Assembly (NCBI GenBank): GCA_910591455.2 | Contig: OU342811.1 | Location: 7,482,947-7,546,946, forward strand | Direction: 5' to 3' | Source of the DNA: Pholis gunnellus | Lineage: Eukaryota > Chordata > Actinopteri > Perciformes > Pholidae | DNA length: 64,000 bases | Shown: positions 26,049 through 38,783 of the stretch, piece after piece | Layout: each line of letters opens with the position of its first letter | How positions within the stretch are numbered: the stretch's first letter is position 1 | The notes under the pieces: generated by a model | What the model was told of the DNA's origin: nothing | The model's input: the letters and a program-made list of their open reading frames with translations, nothing else | Database searches by the model: none | Made by a program: the position numbers and the translations under genes

Positions 26049-29000
26049 ACGTCCCCCCTCCTCCCCTTCAGTGCTGGGTACAAACACATCCCTTCTGCAG
26101 GGCTCCGGGCGAAGCGTTAAGGACCATCTGACTGAATCTTTAACATGATGCCGCCCTGACACATCAGGTCGCCGTGTGAGCATGTAGCTAAAAATACTTC
26201 CACACATGCATGCAGGCTCTGGGGGATCTGGTTAGCATAGTAGTAGTAACTCACCGCTGTGTGAGGCGACTTTGCATGACACAAAGAAGCCCACGCACAA
26301 CCCCATTGTAATGCATGAGTTGCGGTCACGCCGCCCAGAGCTCATCCAGTCCGTCGGACATATTCAATCCCCTTCGATACTTAAAACATATGATGGAAGG
26401 AGGAGGAGCGACTGGCTTTGCGGTGATAAATCACAGAGTAAGTATCTCCGCCGAAAGGTTACACGTTTCTAAATGGATCCTTTTTTATTCATCTCGGTGG
26501 GATTTCTCCCCCGCTCAACCTTTGATTTATAGCACATCAACTGGCTCTTAAGTTCTGAAGCCTTGTTGATTCACACGAGGCTGACAGCCACTGACAGTCC
26601 CCTATAAATATTAATCATAAAACTAAGGTTCAAGTCACTCTGGTGAATAATCTGGAAGACATAGCCAGTCGAGAATATTAAATCGACTTTGTTTAATTAA
26701 TCCTCTGAATAAACTAGTGCAGGAATTCGAGAAGACTTTAAAAGTTGTGCGAAAGTAGCTGCATCCCAATATGTACATTCATTCAGCGTGCAGCACTTCA
26801 CTTCTAATCAAACCTTTGTTTAACCAGGGAAATCAGCTGAGAGCTAAATTTCACTTGCAATATCGTCCTGGCAATGTTGGGCGAATGCATCTTGAATATT
26901 TCAGGCGTCAAACCTGCGGGAGCACGTTTTTTTAGACTCTCGCAAAGATTGAGAGATTATCGACAATTATGTGGATTCAAATAAACTTGCATTATCGGCG
27001 GAGCGGCAACGCCTTTAATCCTCTCGTTAATCATAAAGTCTCATCTCTCATCCACCGCATGAAAATCAGCACTGTCTGTCCACATCGAGACGTGCTAAAC
27101 AAATGAGTCTACACAAGCAGCACAAAGGGCTTATTCATTGCCTGGGAGAGCCTCCTACCCAGCCTTGAAATGCCTTTAATTAAAAATATATATATATATA
27201 AAACAGTATTTAATGGTAGTTTTAATTGGTTCCCCTTATAAATTTCTGCAGGCTTTTCAAAAAAAAAGAGGAGATTTGTTAGATGGGAACTATGTTCAAG
27301 GTGTGTGAGAAGGCAAACCTCAAAAGGCACACAGATAAGCCTTTCATTCCTGGCTTTTGTTTATCTCACAGGGCATTTTAAAAAGGATATCATTCATTAC
27401 TCAGAATGTATTTGCAGAATAAAGACTCTTAGCGGTGCTTAGTTTTGGAGACGCTCTTTGTGGAAAATGTTAAATAAACCAGACCTTTGCGCCAGCGATT
27501 ACCTTTTTCAAATGCCTGACTGTCATTCCCATACTCTATAGAGAGATCCTCCACTATAGGCCCTAACTGTTACACAAAGCTCTTTTCAATAGAGCGCAAA
27601 ACCTGCGAATCCGCGAATCATTTCTCCATTTTCTTACCACCAGCCTTCAATCATCTAACAGCCCATTTTCCTTCCAACACATTACCAACGCGGCCATCTT
27701 CACAGCCAGCTGCACTTAACCAGTTCCTCACGCTGTGATTATTTTTGATCTTGTGATCGAAGACGCCCGATTGTTCCGCAGGTAATTTTTTTTCTGAAAC
27801 ATATCACGATGGGGTTTTTTTGTTTGTTTTTATCCTATGGAAGAGTGCTGCAACCGACAGCCGGTCGCAAGTCAAAAGGCCAACGTTTTGTTGATGTGCA
27901 ATGTGTGAAAATGACAGCTTCCGTGGAGGGAAACGCTACCGCTGCAAACCATGAGGATGCTTAGACTGGTGCAAATACTGCTGATTTTACTAGGGGTTCA
28001 GTATTTCTTTGTGTTTCCAAATCAATGCCATAAACAACTAGAGGGACTCGTATGTCTGCGATCCATCCAATTATTTTACGAATACACACTTTTAAAAAGG
28101 AAGTGTAACTTGGGGAATGGCCTGATTTTCACACTGCATAATATCGTCATCATTCATAAGTGAGAGAAAACACACAAACAGATGTACCAGGGTGTGTATG
28201 TGTGTGTTTGGGTTTACTGGGCACAAACAAGCAGGGTGAGTCAATTATCCTGTACAATCAAATAAAGCACACCGCGTGTGCCTGAGCAAGCAGCAATGTC
28301 TTAATCTAAGTGGTGAGATGTATTCTCAGACGACACAGAGTTTCTGCCTGATGGATTCTCCAAGGCCGACGCGTGAAAAGCAGTTGTGGATGTCAAGATT
28401 CCCCTGACACTCATTCGCCGATGATCAATTTCCCATCCTCCATCCTCTGGCCTGCCCTCACACATCCGCATCAATCCAACACAAGTAAATACAGTGAGTG
28501 GCTTAATGCATTTTCCCTCTCCGGGGATTCTGCAGACCAAAAATGGCATCGGGTGGGTAAATAAATAAATATTCGGCTGAGTGGTGGAGTGGATTTTGAA
28601 TAGCAGGCAACCTTTCTTCCCCCTGCCATCCATAAAAAAAAAGGGGAATACAGTTCTTTTTAGTATAGGCTTCGGAGCAGAAAGAGCCATGGACACGGTT
28701 GCAGAGGAGACTCCTGAGTTGGATGATACTAAAAGCGGCAATAAAGCTCAGTTCAAATAAGGAGGGAGGAGGCAGGTGGCCCTTGTTAGGCGAATCAAAA
28801 AGGCACCGCTGCGTCGTCAGCGTGTGCACTTGAGGAGGGCTAATTAGGGGCCTCCTTCAGTGTGGCCTCCATTCAAACTGCAATCAGGAGTTTGGCACAA
28901 CAAGGACTATGAAAATCACTCCGGCTAACTAGGTCCATCCACACAGTGACATAATCCTTTGGAAAGGCAGTTTATTTCCCATCACTGCACCAGTTCATGT

Positions 29001-29233
29001 CAAGCTATAAATGTGTCGCCCCTTCGGCAATGGCAGGACGGACGAGCAGAAACAACAGTCGACACTGCGAGACTGGCCGGGTGAAACTTCACTCGGTCAC
29101 TCTTCCGTGGCACAACATCACACGATTTGATTAATCTCTCTGAAGCACATAATCTAGGGTGCTGCCCACACAGAGCGTGGCGGTTCTCACCGCCGACTCT
29201 GCACAGCAGCATCAGCAGTTGGATGGACAAGGG
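25067..29233. other. Non-coding DNA
   Basis: It contains a short (AT)n/T tract at 25154-25183, poly(C) at 26016-26045 and an (AT)n tract at 27187-27200. Around 26580-27060 the DNA is AT-rich and free of repeats, with many TAAT/ATTA words, the general look of conserved non-coding sequence; conservation cannot be tested here. No exon was recognised. Confidence 0.45.
26016..26045 (+). repeat. Poly(C) run, 30 nt
   Basis: An uninterrupted C homopolymer extended by C/T-rich sequence to about 26068. It is G-quadruplex capable on the minus strand. Confidence 0.95.
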
Positions 29234-29286
29234 GGCCAAGGTCGTGAATGCAACACACCCTGCGCTCCGACATCACGACCTTGGCC
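29234..29286. other. Perfect 14-bp inverted repeat (hairpin, 25-nt loop)
   Basis: GGCCAAGGTCGTGA at 29234-29247 and its exact reverse complement TCACGACCTTGGCC at 29273-29286 are separated by 25 nt. Each arm includes CCAAGGTCG, close to the extended monomeric nuclear-receptor half-site (TCAAGGTCA) bound by ERR/NR5A proteins. A small RNA hairpin is the other possibility, though 14 bp is short for a pre-miRNA. Confidence 0.5.
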
Positions 29287-29741
29287 GGAGAGCAGGCTGA
29301 TTGAAGGCCTCTCTATCGTTTCCCACCACTGATGCATTGGGGCCCCCGGTCCAATTACAGGCACTGGGTACATTGTCTTGTTAACTTGAGCACTTCCACT
29401 GTACATTCCCAGCAGCTCAGAGATCAAGCGATGGCTGGGGTTGAAATTGACAGAGCTACCCTTTTCCGCTGTCACAGCCTCCTGTGTTACTCCGTCACTG
29501 ACAGGTGATGGAGGAGCAAAATAAGCTGTCTGAGGCGTCCAATGCAGATGGTGACGACATCAAAGTCTGTGGATTCTGACAGGCCTTGTCACAGGTCTGA
29601 CTTCTTGTTAAGCACTCTGGTAGAAACATGGAGCTGTACACCTGCCTCCATAGTTAAGTCTGTCTGCCATAACATTCTGACGACAGGTCAGTCAAATGCC
29701 TACCAAAGCTATGGGATCCTACAGGAACAGCATTCCTGGAG

Positions 29742-29785
29742 CCCATGGGTGGCCAAACTACGGCCCGTGGGCCACGGTGAATTTT
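29742..29785 (+). mobile_element. hAT-like terminus fragment
   Basis: CCATGGGTGGCCAAACTACG followed by GCCCGTGGGCC resembles the common vertebrate hAT end 'caggggtgggcaaactacggcccgcgggcc'. No matching opposite end was found in the next kilobase, and the short frames to its right (29926-30289, minus strand) do not resemble a transposase I know. This is probably a solo, truncated end. Confidence 0.5.
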
Positions 29786-31559
29786 CAAAAAATTAATTTG
29801 GATTTGGTTTTGAGCATATTTATCAGAAATTGCACTGTAAGTACAGAGTTCAAACTTCTTAGTTATTCTTAGCACTATTTGACCTACATTGATTACTGGT
29901 CGATGCAAACATTTACCTCAGTTGTTTAGGTAAACATGGCGAAACCGAAAAAGACGCATGAATGCAGAAAATTCCTGAAACGTGGGGAAAATGATTTTGT
30001 TTTATTCTGATCAAATTTTGTATTACGATTTACATTGTTGTTGTTGTTTTTACTATAATTTGCCAGGAATCCGTTGCACTGGTGAAAGAGTACAATGTTA
30101 GAAGACAATATAAAACGGTCCCACACTTTTGGGGAATTTTTGGTGTAACTGACTGTCTTGTCCCACAAACATAAAGGTTTGGTCTCCCCTTGCTGTGGAC
30201 CAATGGTTGAAATAGTGCTGGAGCGCTGTGTAAATGAATCCAAGTTGATCAGTGAAAATGAATTGACAATTTGGATAATCTAGGATCAAGAATAAATATC
30301 ATGCATTCTGTTTCCAGCTTCTCATCTCCCAAAATATTCTTCCATTTTATAGCTCATACAACATAAACACAATGACTTATAAATAAAATAGGGAAAACAC
30401 ATTTTAGTTACGGCTCTAGAGTAAAATAAGCCGAGATTTCTTAACTAAATGATATTAAACGCTTTTGCATCAGTTTAACAGAATCCGGTGGCTTGGCTCT
30501 GAACTTGAAAGTGGAAATGGCTGCAGACAAGACAGCAGCTGCATTTGATCCCAACTCCACCAGATTACTAATGAGGTATTGACCTATAAATGGCACTTCA
30601 GAAATGACAGCTACCAATATTGACCTTTAAAACAGGAGTAAATACAAAGAGTGTCTCCCAAAGCACAGCGTCGAGCCAGAGGTCAATACCGAGACTCCAT
30701 TAGAGCCATTTAAGTAAAAGCACATTCTCCTGGAACAAAATGCCACATTTAGCTTTTTTGGCTGTGGAAGCGATATGGAATATCTGAACACTAGGGCAGG
30801 CTTGATGCGAGTGCAGCCGAGGAGTCAAGAGGCTACCAAGCCGTGCAGACCGCGACTCCGAAATACTCCTGGGTGTTAATTGGAAACACAGTGCAACTGC
30901 TTCCTCACTGAGGCGTGTCATTGGAAAGGAAATAAGCACGAGCTGTGAAATACACAAAGACGCTCGTGAGGATAGAGGAGCACAGCTCAATGTAATCGGA
31001 GCAGGCAGATGAGAACGACGCTAAATACACATCTGACCGAGGCGACACAGCGATCTTAACACAGACAAATAGCCCAATACCCTCCTCACAGCAAAAGTGA
31101 ACATTTGCAATTCTCTTTTTCCCCCCCTGTGGAGTTATAATAACTACAACTGTATGTAAACAAAAGTTCCACGTGACATTCTAACTTGCTATTGGTGTCA
31201 GATCAAATCCATGTAATTCAAAATGTTATTATTTTCATGTTCTGGGCTGAACTGAGGGATTAACATGTGCTATGCCCCTCAGTTTTAGGAGAACCTCTCA
31301 GGCCCCATTGAGTCCATTGGCTCATACATCCTGAAAAGCTGATTTTTGTCATTAGATACGAGAGGACCTGTCTGCGTCTGCTTCAGATGTATCATACAGG
31401 TGTGCTGTTGCACCTTCGGCATCTCATAACACAGTTATGGTGCCCCTGCGAGTGTCCAACACCCTACCCCCAGTCCCTGACCTCTATTTCCCTGTTGGTC
31501 AGTCCGCAGCAAATCCGAAAAGCCTCCCAGCATCTCCATGGCGACGGGCCTCATTCGAG
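29786..31559. other. Non-coding DNA
   Basis: Minus-strand frames at 29926-30243 and 30098-30289 overlap each other and may be decayed repeat sequence next to the hAT-like terminus, but no protein family is recognisable. Otherwise nothing was seen. Confidence 0.45.
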
Positions 31560-31647
31560 CAGATGGCCTCAGTGTGCCGCGCGGCAATTAAAGAGGGAGC
31601 GCCGAGCGGGGGAAAGGAAAGTGGGTCAGGATCAGGGGGGGTGGGTG

Positions 31648-31679
<32 letters not shown>

Positions 31680-31935
31680 CAGGGCCTGGCAACGTGAAGC
31701 TGCCTCTGCCTCGGGCCGGCGCACGGACGCACGTATGCGTTAAGAGCCCACCGCGACCACGCGCATGCGCCCGTTTGCTCACGCCTCAGTGAACTGCTTC
31801 CCGGGTCTTTCCAGGATAAACAGACACCCGCAACGCGCCGGGCACGGAGCGTCAGCGCTGCGAGCTCGACAAGAGGGCACGTCAGGGCGACGTGGGACCG
31901 CTCACACGGATCTCACACGGCGAATCTCCCCCAAC
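31560..31935. promoter_or_regulatory. CpG-rich block with NRF1-type palindrome
   Basis: A sharply CpG-enriched segment lies inside AT-rich DNA, with a 28-nt G run at 31649-31676. GCGCATGCGC at 31761-31770 is a perfect NRF1-type palindrome, an element typical of CpG-island promoters. There is an acceptor-like 'ctttccag' at 31808-31815 on the plus strand, but no convincing coding exon or donor follows. It may be an alternative promoter of the surrounding gene, an orphan CpG island or a regulatory element. Confidence 0.4.
31649..31676 (+). repeat. Poly(G) run, 28 nt
   Basis: A G homopolymer inside the CpG-rich block at 31560-31935. Confidence 0.95.
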
Positions 31936-32470
31936 GTTGACGGAAAAACTTCCACCATAATTCTATGGAGCAAATCCCACGACCAAATCAATAGGATTAA
32001 CCTTTTAAATCTCATACAACAACATACAGAATCAGCCCCCCTGTTATTTTGATTACTTCCACTGGAGCGCCACCCACTCCCGGCAGGAATTGCTTTTTCT
32101 TCTTCTTTTTTTTCAGCGTCACCAAAATTTCCCAAACAGCAAGGATGAAACACTTGATGCAGAGCAAATCCAATCAGTTTCATCCCCCAAACTGCTTCCA
32201 TTGCATATTGAGCTATTGAAACATGGGGCTCCAATTTAATCTTGACTTGAACCCACTTGTTTCGAAAGATCTGATTGAGCTTCTGAATCGCTCATTACTC
32301 AAATGAAGAGAGGCTTTAATTAAGCTAATTCAGAGGACAATCATGATCTTTAGCACATTAGAGCTTTTAATTTAATTTACTGTTTTATGTGTCATAACAC
32401 TTGTATAATTATGCAACAGGCAACGCGTTTATTTGAAGATAGCTTTAATGGAGAATATTTGGTTGCTGTT

Positions 32471-32543
<73 letters not shown>

Positions 32544-35500
32544 CCAAGAACACTATTTCAAGGCAAACTAGAATCACCCTTGGAACATAGCCTCATTCAG
32601 CAACAGCATGACCCTCTGCAAACTCCCATCCCCCGCAGGCCCTACATGTAAATCCCCATTCCCCCTTTCTCTTTACATCTAGGCTGTTATTTTCCCTTGC
32701 AAATTCTCTTCCGCGACTTAGCGAATGAAACAAGGAAGGTACGATTCTTAAACCCGCTCTGCAGAACATAATGAACCTTGGTGCCCGGAGAGGTACGGGT
32801 CTGCCGGCCAGAAGATTGGAGGTATTTTAAGGGTTTTGCTGCCGTATTAAAAAGCCCATATTGAGTTTGTCAATCCAACATTTGTCTTCATTTCCATAAT
32901 GATGGTACACAGTGCCGGGGAACAATTGCAACCCCTCCGTATCCACACAACTGGTCGCGATTCTCACACACTTCGTGAACTGACCATAAGGCTGAAGCGC
33001 GAGACGAAATTCAACATCAATAAAAGTAGGGAACTGCACTGTTCACTCTCGCTCTATCGGGCTATGAGCTACGTGGGCGCAAGTTCAGTGAGTGGGAGTT
33101 CTTGTGGCCACTTACATCTGCATAACTTATCATCATATAAATGTTGTAGCTCATATGTTTGACACGTGGGTGGCAGAAAAGGAAGGGGGGGGGGGGGCTC
33201 TTGACCCCGCCAGCCTTCTGCTTCTCTGGCCTGACGTGACATTTGGCATCTCCATGGCTCGACTGACAATTGCTGTGAACTACAAAATGGCCCCGCGTGA
33301 TTCCTTTGCTGGTATCAAAGCCCTCTCCAGATTCCTGACTGGTTAATTCCACTTGCGAAAACCCGCAGCCAAGCAAGACGTGCGCTGCCAGAGTGGAAGC
33401 TCCCATGTGGAAACCCCTGGCAAAGTTATTGAGCTGGAAGAGGCAAGAATAAGTGAGGAGGAGGAGGAGGAGAGAGTTGGGTGGGTGGGGGAGGTACAGC
33501 AGGCATTTTATATGCAACCATCCTGCATGAGAAAGGACTACCTTCAGGGGAAACAGGAAAAAGTAACAGACAAAAAGTCAATGCCGTCTAGAAGTCAAGT
33601 CGAGGTCAAATATGACCTTGATCAGTCTATGACCTTAAGCAAAGACTTTTTGTTTTTTAAACTTAAGCATAGCTCAACCCTACGGCATTCTAAACACTGG
33701 GTTTTAGTTGCCATGAGCTGCTACAACATCAACTGAAAGACATTATCATTCCCTGTGAACAAGGTTTCCCAGGAGGCATTACTTTTCTTTCCAAAAACTA
33801 TAAATCGGGTAAATGCAAACCAGCTGCAAATGAATGTAGCCTGTAGAAGACATGTATATATATATATATATGGTGTCACCATATAATGTATGTTGGTAGG
33901 CTATAAGAAACTGAAGTGCATTAAATTACAGCAATAAAGTTTTATGGGATTCATTTTTATTCATAGTTGACCCTCATGTTTAGTAATTGAATTTTATTGC
34001 GCATGAAAAATTCCTTTTACTGTTCAGGATCTACTATACTTGCTGTCATCATTCATACATATCTTTACTACAACTTCATCTAATTTGATGCCAAAATGCT
34101 TGCTTATGTAATGTGTTCATGTAAGAAAAAGCAACAAATGTCAGATGATATACCATGAAAGAAACTCATCATATAATATTATTCTGCAACTTAACCTCTT
34201 TTTTTACGTACAATTTTTTTTTTTTTTACTGCATTTAGATGAGTAAATACAGTTGAACACAGCACGGCCATACCCTACAGCTTTGCCTTATGCACACAAG
34301 TCATCACGAGATAAACACAACCCCTTTCCCAGCTCGGAGGTGGGACTAGTGGTTCCATTTGTCACTCACCCACCTCTTTGTTTTACACATATTTACATCA
34401 ATAAATCTACTGATTGCCACATATAATTGGCATGTTTAAATTGCCAGTTTAAAAAACAGGGCATACAGGAAGGAGGGCGGTGGCCATTTGGCACACCTGA
34501 CTTTCTGAAAACAATGTAACATTGAAGTCAAATTCAGCCAGGCTTGAAAGTGGGGAATCAATAGCAGACTACATTAGTTGCTTTGGAATAGACCCTACTA
34601 GCAAAAATGGAAGGATCAATGCCAAACTGCAGGGCAGCCCATGGCTGTGTTTATCTCCATCTCTTTTCGCAAAGCTTGAACCAAAGAAATGGGTGAAAAA
34701 GAAGAATTTCTACCACCCACGTAAGGTTGACCCCAATCTCAGTTCGTGACGAGCACTGGGTGTCAGCTGTGGCCGAGGGTTGGGGCGCAGGAATAATAGC
34801 CGAAATACTCTCAGAAATGTTCACACAGAAGAAATTGAAATGCCTCTGAATCGGGCAATTATCTTCAGAGTCGATCACAGCGAGGAGAGGTGCAAACCGG
34901 AATGGAAGACGTGCACGGTTGAGAAATGACGGGCACCGTGCTGACTCGTTATCAGTCATATTCTGCTCGTCTGTCTGCACAGGACGGGGTTACTAAGGAG
35001 CTTTGCACCAAGCTGCAGCACACGGGAAGCTTAGCTCCATGTCAGGGAGAATAAATAAATCTGGCCCCCCACCCCGCCTCACCCCCTACCTTATAACAAC
35101 TCCAGCACCCCCCCTCTTCACCCACACTCCCATTTACAACCACGCTGTTGCTTTGATGCGCCGCCGGCTCCCGGAGAGATATCAGTGCGGAATATTAAAT
35201 GAGCGAACACCATCACTCATTAAAAAGGGAAACATTTCATGAAAACAAACCCCCTTTTGTATCAAGTGCGAACCAAGTCGACTCTCAGCGAGCACCGTCC
35301 TCAAAGGCAGAGCGGGGAGACGGGAGAGAGAGGGAAAGGGGAGATGAGATGGGCGGGGGGGGGTCAAAAGTAAAAGAGAAACAATTTGAAGTTCTGGCAG
35401 GAGATCAGCTCAGAGTCTTGTGTAACAATGGAGGAAATTCCGGTTCGACTTTGATTTCACACCCATCCCGCGTCGAATGATTGGTACCGCCGCTAAATTT

Positions 35501-38500
35501 CAGAAACGCCCGATATTTTCAATCGAATGTGCTCTGCAAGCTGATACTCCGCTCCGGCTTCAGCCCCGGAGGGTATTTAGCAGTGGATGCCATGTGCAGT
35601 GGGTGAGCTGGGAGGCTTGTAATGGGATTGACCGATGTGGTTCTTGAAGGCAACGCCGAATGTTTTCAGTCAGATGTTGGAGGGCAGAGATATTCAATGT
35701 CTCATAAGTTGAACTTTTTTTGAGGTCACACATTCAGAAAACTGTTGGTATTTATCAGCGGAATTTGTTTTTCGCAGGATGGAAAAGCCACATTATTCAG
35801 CAGCCGGGTGTCAAAAGCACGAGAAAGCTCCGATGAAACCGGTAGAAAACAGCTCTTTCCAATACTTAGGGCAGGAGGGAAGACCCTCTGGGGGATATTA
35901 TCGACTTTGAAAAATGTGCTATACTTAATAAATATCTCATCTTAACAGCCGGATGATAAAATAGTGGCAAAGACCAACATCAGATCGACATTGTTGTCAG
36001 CGAGATTTAATATTTAATTGAAGGCCTTTATTGGCCCAGCACTTGAGTCTGCTGATGTATCGGTCCGACCCAGGACGGTAAAGAGCCAGCACTTGTCAGC
36101 AGAACGCAAAGTCAGCACAAAATTCAACAGCAGAGTCGAACAGCAGAAAACATGGCAACAACAACCGGTCCATCAAGTTTTTTTTTTTTCTAACTAGTTC
36201 ACAAAGTAGAGCCGGGATGCGAAAAGCAGAAGTTTGGACCGAGACGAGCACGCAGCCAGTTTAACACAACCTCAAACGTTAATCGAGCCAATCAGGTGGC
36301 AGATAACACTGCTTGGTTTTTCAGGTCAACATCCGGCTACAGACTGGTTATCAGGATCCTTTGCTCCTTAATGGAGACCCATCAGTCCAGCTGCCTGTTG
36401 TACATTGACTTGTTCAGGCGGTGGGGGCGGGAGCTGCACCGATCGGAGCTGCTTTATTTTAAAGATGTGCAGCCGAAGACTGGGAATTATCTACTCCCTC
36501 AATCCCAGATCAGCCTGTGACTAAACGGCCTAGTCGTAAACCCGGACACAAAAGCATGGTATTCCCATAAGATTTCTTGTTTTTTAAACTATTGAAGCAG
36601 AAAATACATTACGACTGCACTAACTGATGCATTAAACAGTGGGGTTCCCTTCGCACGGCGGCTCGGAAAAGAAAACATAAATGCAGTTCCTGTGAAGAAA
36701 GAAATATGATTGGCCTCTCACTGAAATGACTAATTACAGGTGTTAACTATAGCAAGTGAGCTCTCAAAGGAGACATAGTGCAAAGAAACTCTACAAGCTT
36801 ATTGGCAAGCCGAGGCGCAGTCACAGACATAAACAGAGCAGACTGTGAGAATCCCTCCAACATGTGAGATTATTTACTTTTTTCTTCGGAGGAGATTTAC
36901 ATCGACTCGGGGAAACCATAATAAGCCTGTCCTCAGATGCTGGAAACACGTATCTGACAAACTGCGAGGAAAATGTGGAACAAGAGTAGTCAGTCAATGC
37001 CATTCTCATTCTCAAGAGCAGTGCGGGGAATTTAACCATTTAATCCCTCGACAAGGATCGGCTAAATAGAAAGAAAACGGCCTCGACAGATTAATGCCAA
37101 ATCAGAAAAGCTCAGGGCGAGATTTGATCCCCTGTATTGATTCCTGTCTTCCTTGCGTTGCTGATGCTGCGATTTGAGTTGAAACAGAGACACATATCAA
37201 GGATTTAAAGCAGAGAGTTGCAGCTGCGGCTTCCTGATAAACGTGTTCTCCATCCTGATCCAACATGGTGGACTATCTGGTGTGAAGAAAGCAAAAAAGG
37301 AGCAGGGGGCAGCCGACACTAAACACCACAAAACAACAACCACATGGAAACACGGGACACGATGCCGAACTGCGTGTTCTGACAGAACAAGCTGTCTGGT
37401 AACATTAGACAGCCGGTGTCTGGGACAAACATTAACTTGTGATATTTGACTATCCTTCCGTATGCCCTAAAACAGCTTCACTCAGCAATCTAAATAATTT
37501 CGCCACCACAGAGACGAGCGGTGAGGTCCTCCTCACTCGAGGCCTTGAAGCGTGCATTTACTCCTCGTCGTTGCCTTTAAATCCTGAACGTAAACTACAG
37601 CCTCCAAACAATGGAGAGGTGGACTTTGACATCTATTCCGTCTTTAATGCCATTTGTGCAGGCTCCTGCATGCGAAGAACACTCCTAACCTTTCCATTAT
37701 TTAGGTTCAGAGCTTATCGTCATGTTTTATTAATCGATTTTGTGAAATGCAGCCTTTCTGCGGAGAACACAGGGACTGGAAATGCGCATCATGAGCTCAC
37801 AGAGACAACGGAGAATGTGCTGTCGGTGTACGGAACAAAAACCCGAGCTAATTCAAACATTTCGCGGAAGAAAATAAATTAATGAAAGGCATCTCCATTT
37901 TCCAGAATCATAACAGACACAAGAAGAAAAGGCTCTACAGAGACATTTCACGCAGTGTTAGGAGAAGGATTTGCTAAAGAGCTGCACCACAATGAGCTAA
38001 AAGCTCAAAGAGATGAAGTTTGAGTGGCCCAAGTACCTCCATTAGTTTCTACAGCGAACAGGGAAGCTTAATCTCCTGTCAGCTCCCCTCAAGCTAGTCT
38101 CCCAGGACTCTGCGCGCTCTCTCTCTCTGTCTCCCATCCATCACCTCAGCAGGGACCAAAGGGAGACTCCCCAAAGGAACGGGGATCAGAGCAATTTGCA
38201 TTTGCACTCAAATCATCAAGGCCCCAACAATCCCGTGGTGGCTCTCTCCGTTTCACGATCTCGCAAACTGTCACCCGAAATGAAATGTTAAATGCCGCGG
38301 CATGGCCGTTGCAGTCTTTTCATCAGAGGAGAGAAAGTCAAAATGCTAATTACTATGTTCCAGCGGGGTTCCTTCCGCGAGCTGTCGGAGGGAAACATTC
38401 CCCTGCCTGTTGCGGTGCTCAACATCAAACATCCATATAAACACTATTCATGAATATGCCTGCAATTGTACTTGTGACCACCGCCAACTGATCGATCAAT

Positions 38501-38783
38501 CAATCCAGCTGAAGTACGCAACATTTCATACACACAAAAGGTGGACTTCGGTGTGCTTGAACTGAGTCTGAACAGCAAATACACGGTCTAGCAGCACAAC
38601 ACGTGAATGGTTGTCAAGAATCAAAAAGCTTGTGCATAGAAATCAGGCGGCTAGATGTGCAATTAACCCTGCAGAGTCAAACAACTAGGAGGGAACAACA
38701 GGAAACATCACGTGGTTCACATCTCTCAGAATCAAACTCTGACAGTTAAAAGGGCTATAATAGTAGAGAAACTTCCTGCCAAG
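31936..38783. other. Non-coding DNA
   Basis: It holds the (GT)n array at 32472, a 13-nt G run at 33185, a (GAG)n patch near 33457-33473, and an (AT)n tract with a 9-bp palindrome at 33867-33885. A 147-codon plus frame at 37439-37882 has no recognised similarity. No exon for the minus-strand gene was identified by eye. Confidence 0.45.
32472..32543. repeat. (GT)n microsatellite
   Basis: An uninterrupted GT array of about 36 units. Confidence 0.98.

Noticed and set aside
29926..30289. Possible transposase remnant on the minus strand near the hAT-like terminus
   Set aside because: Two overlapping frames exist but I could not match any hAT, Tc1 or pogo motif; no DDE/D signature seen.
33867..33885. 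9-bp palindrome (TATATGGTG and complement with 1-nt centre) next to (AT)n
   Set aside because: Short and flanked by AT repeat, so likely to arise by chance.
37439..37882. 147-codon plus-strand frame
   Set aside because: No recognised family, ordinary intron-like composition, no exon boundaries that make sense with the minus-strand gene.
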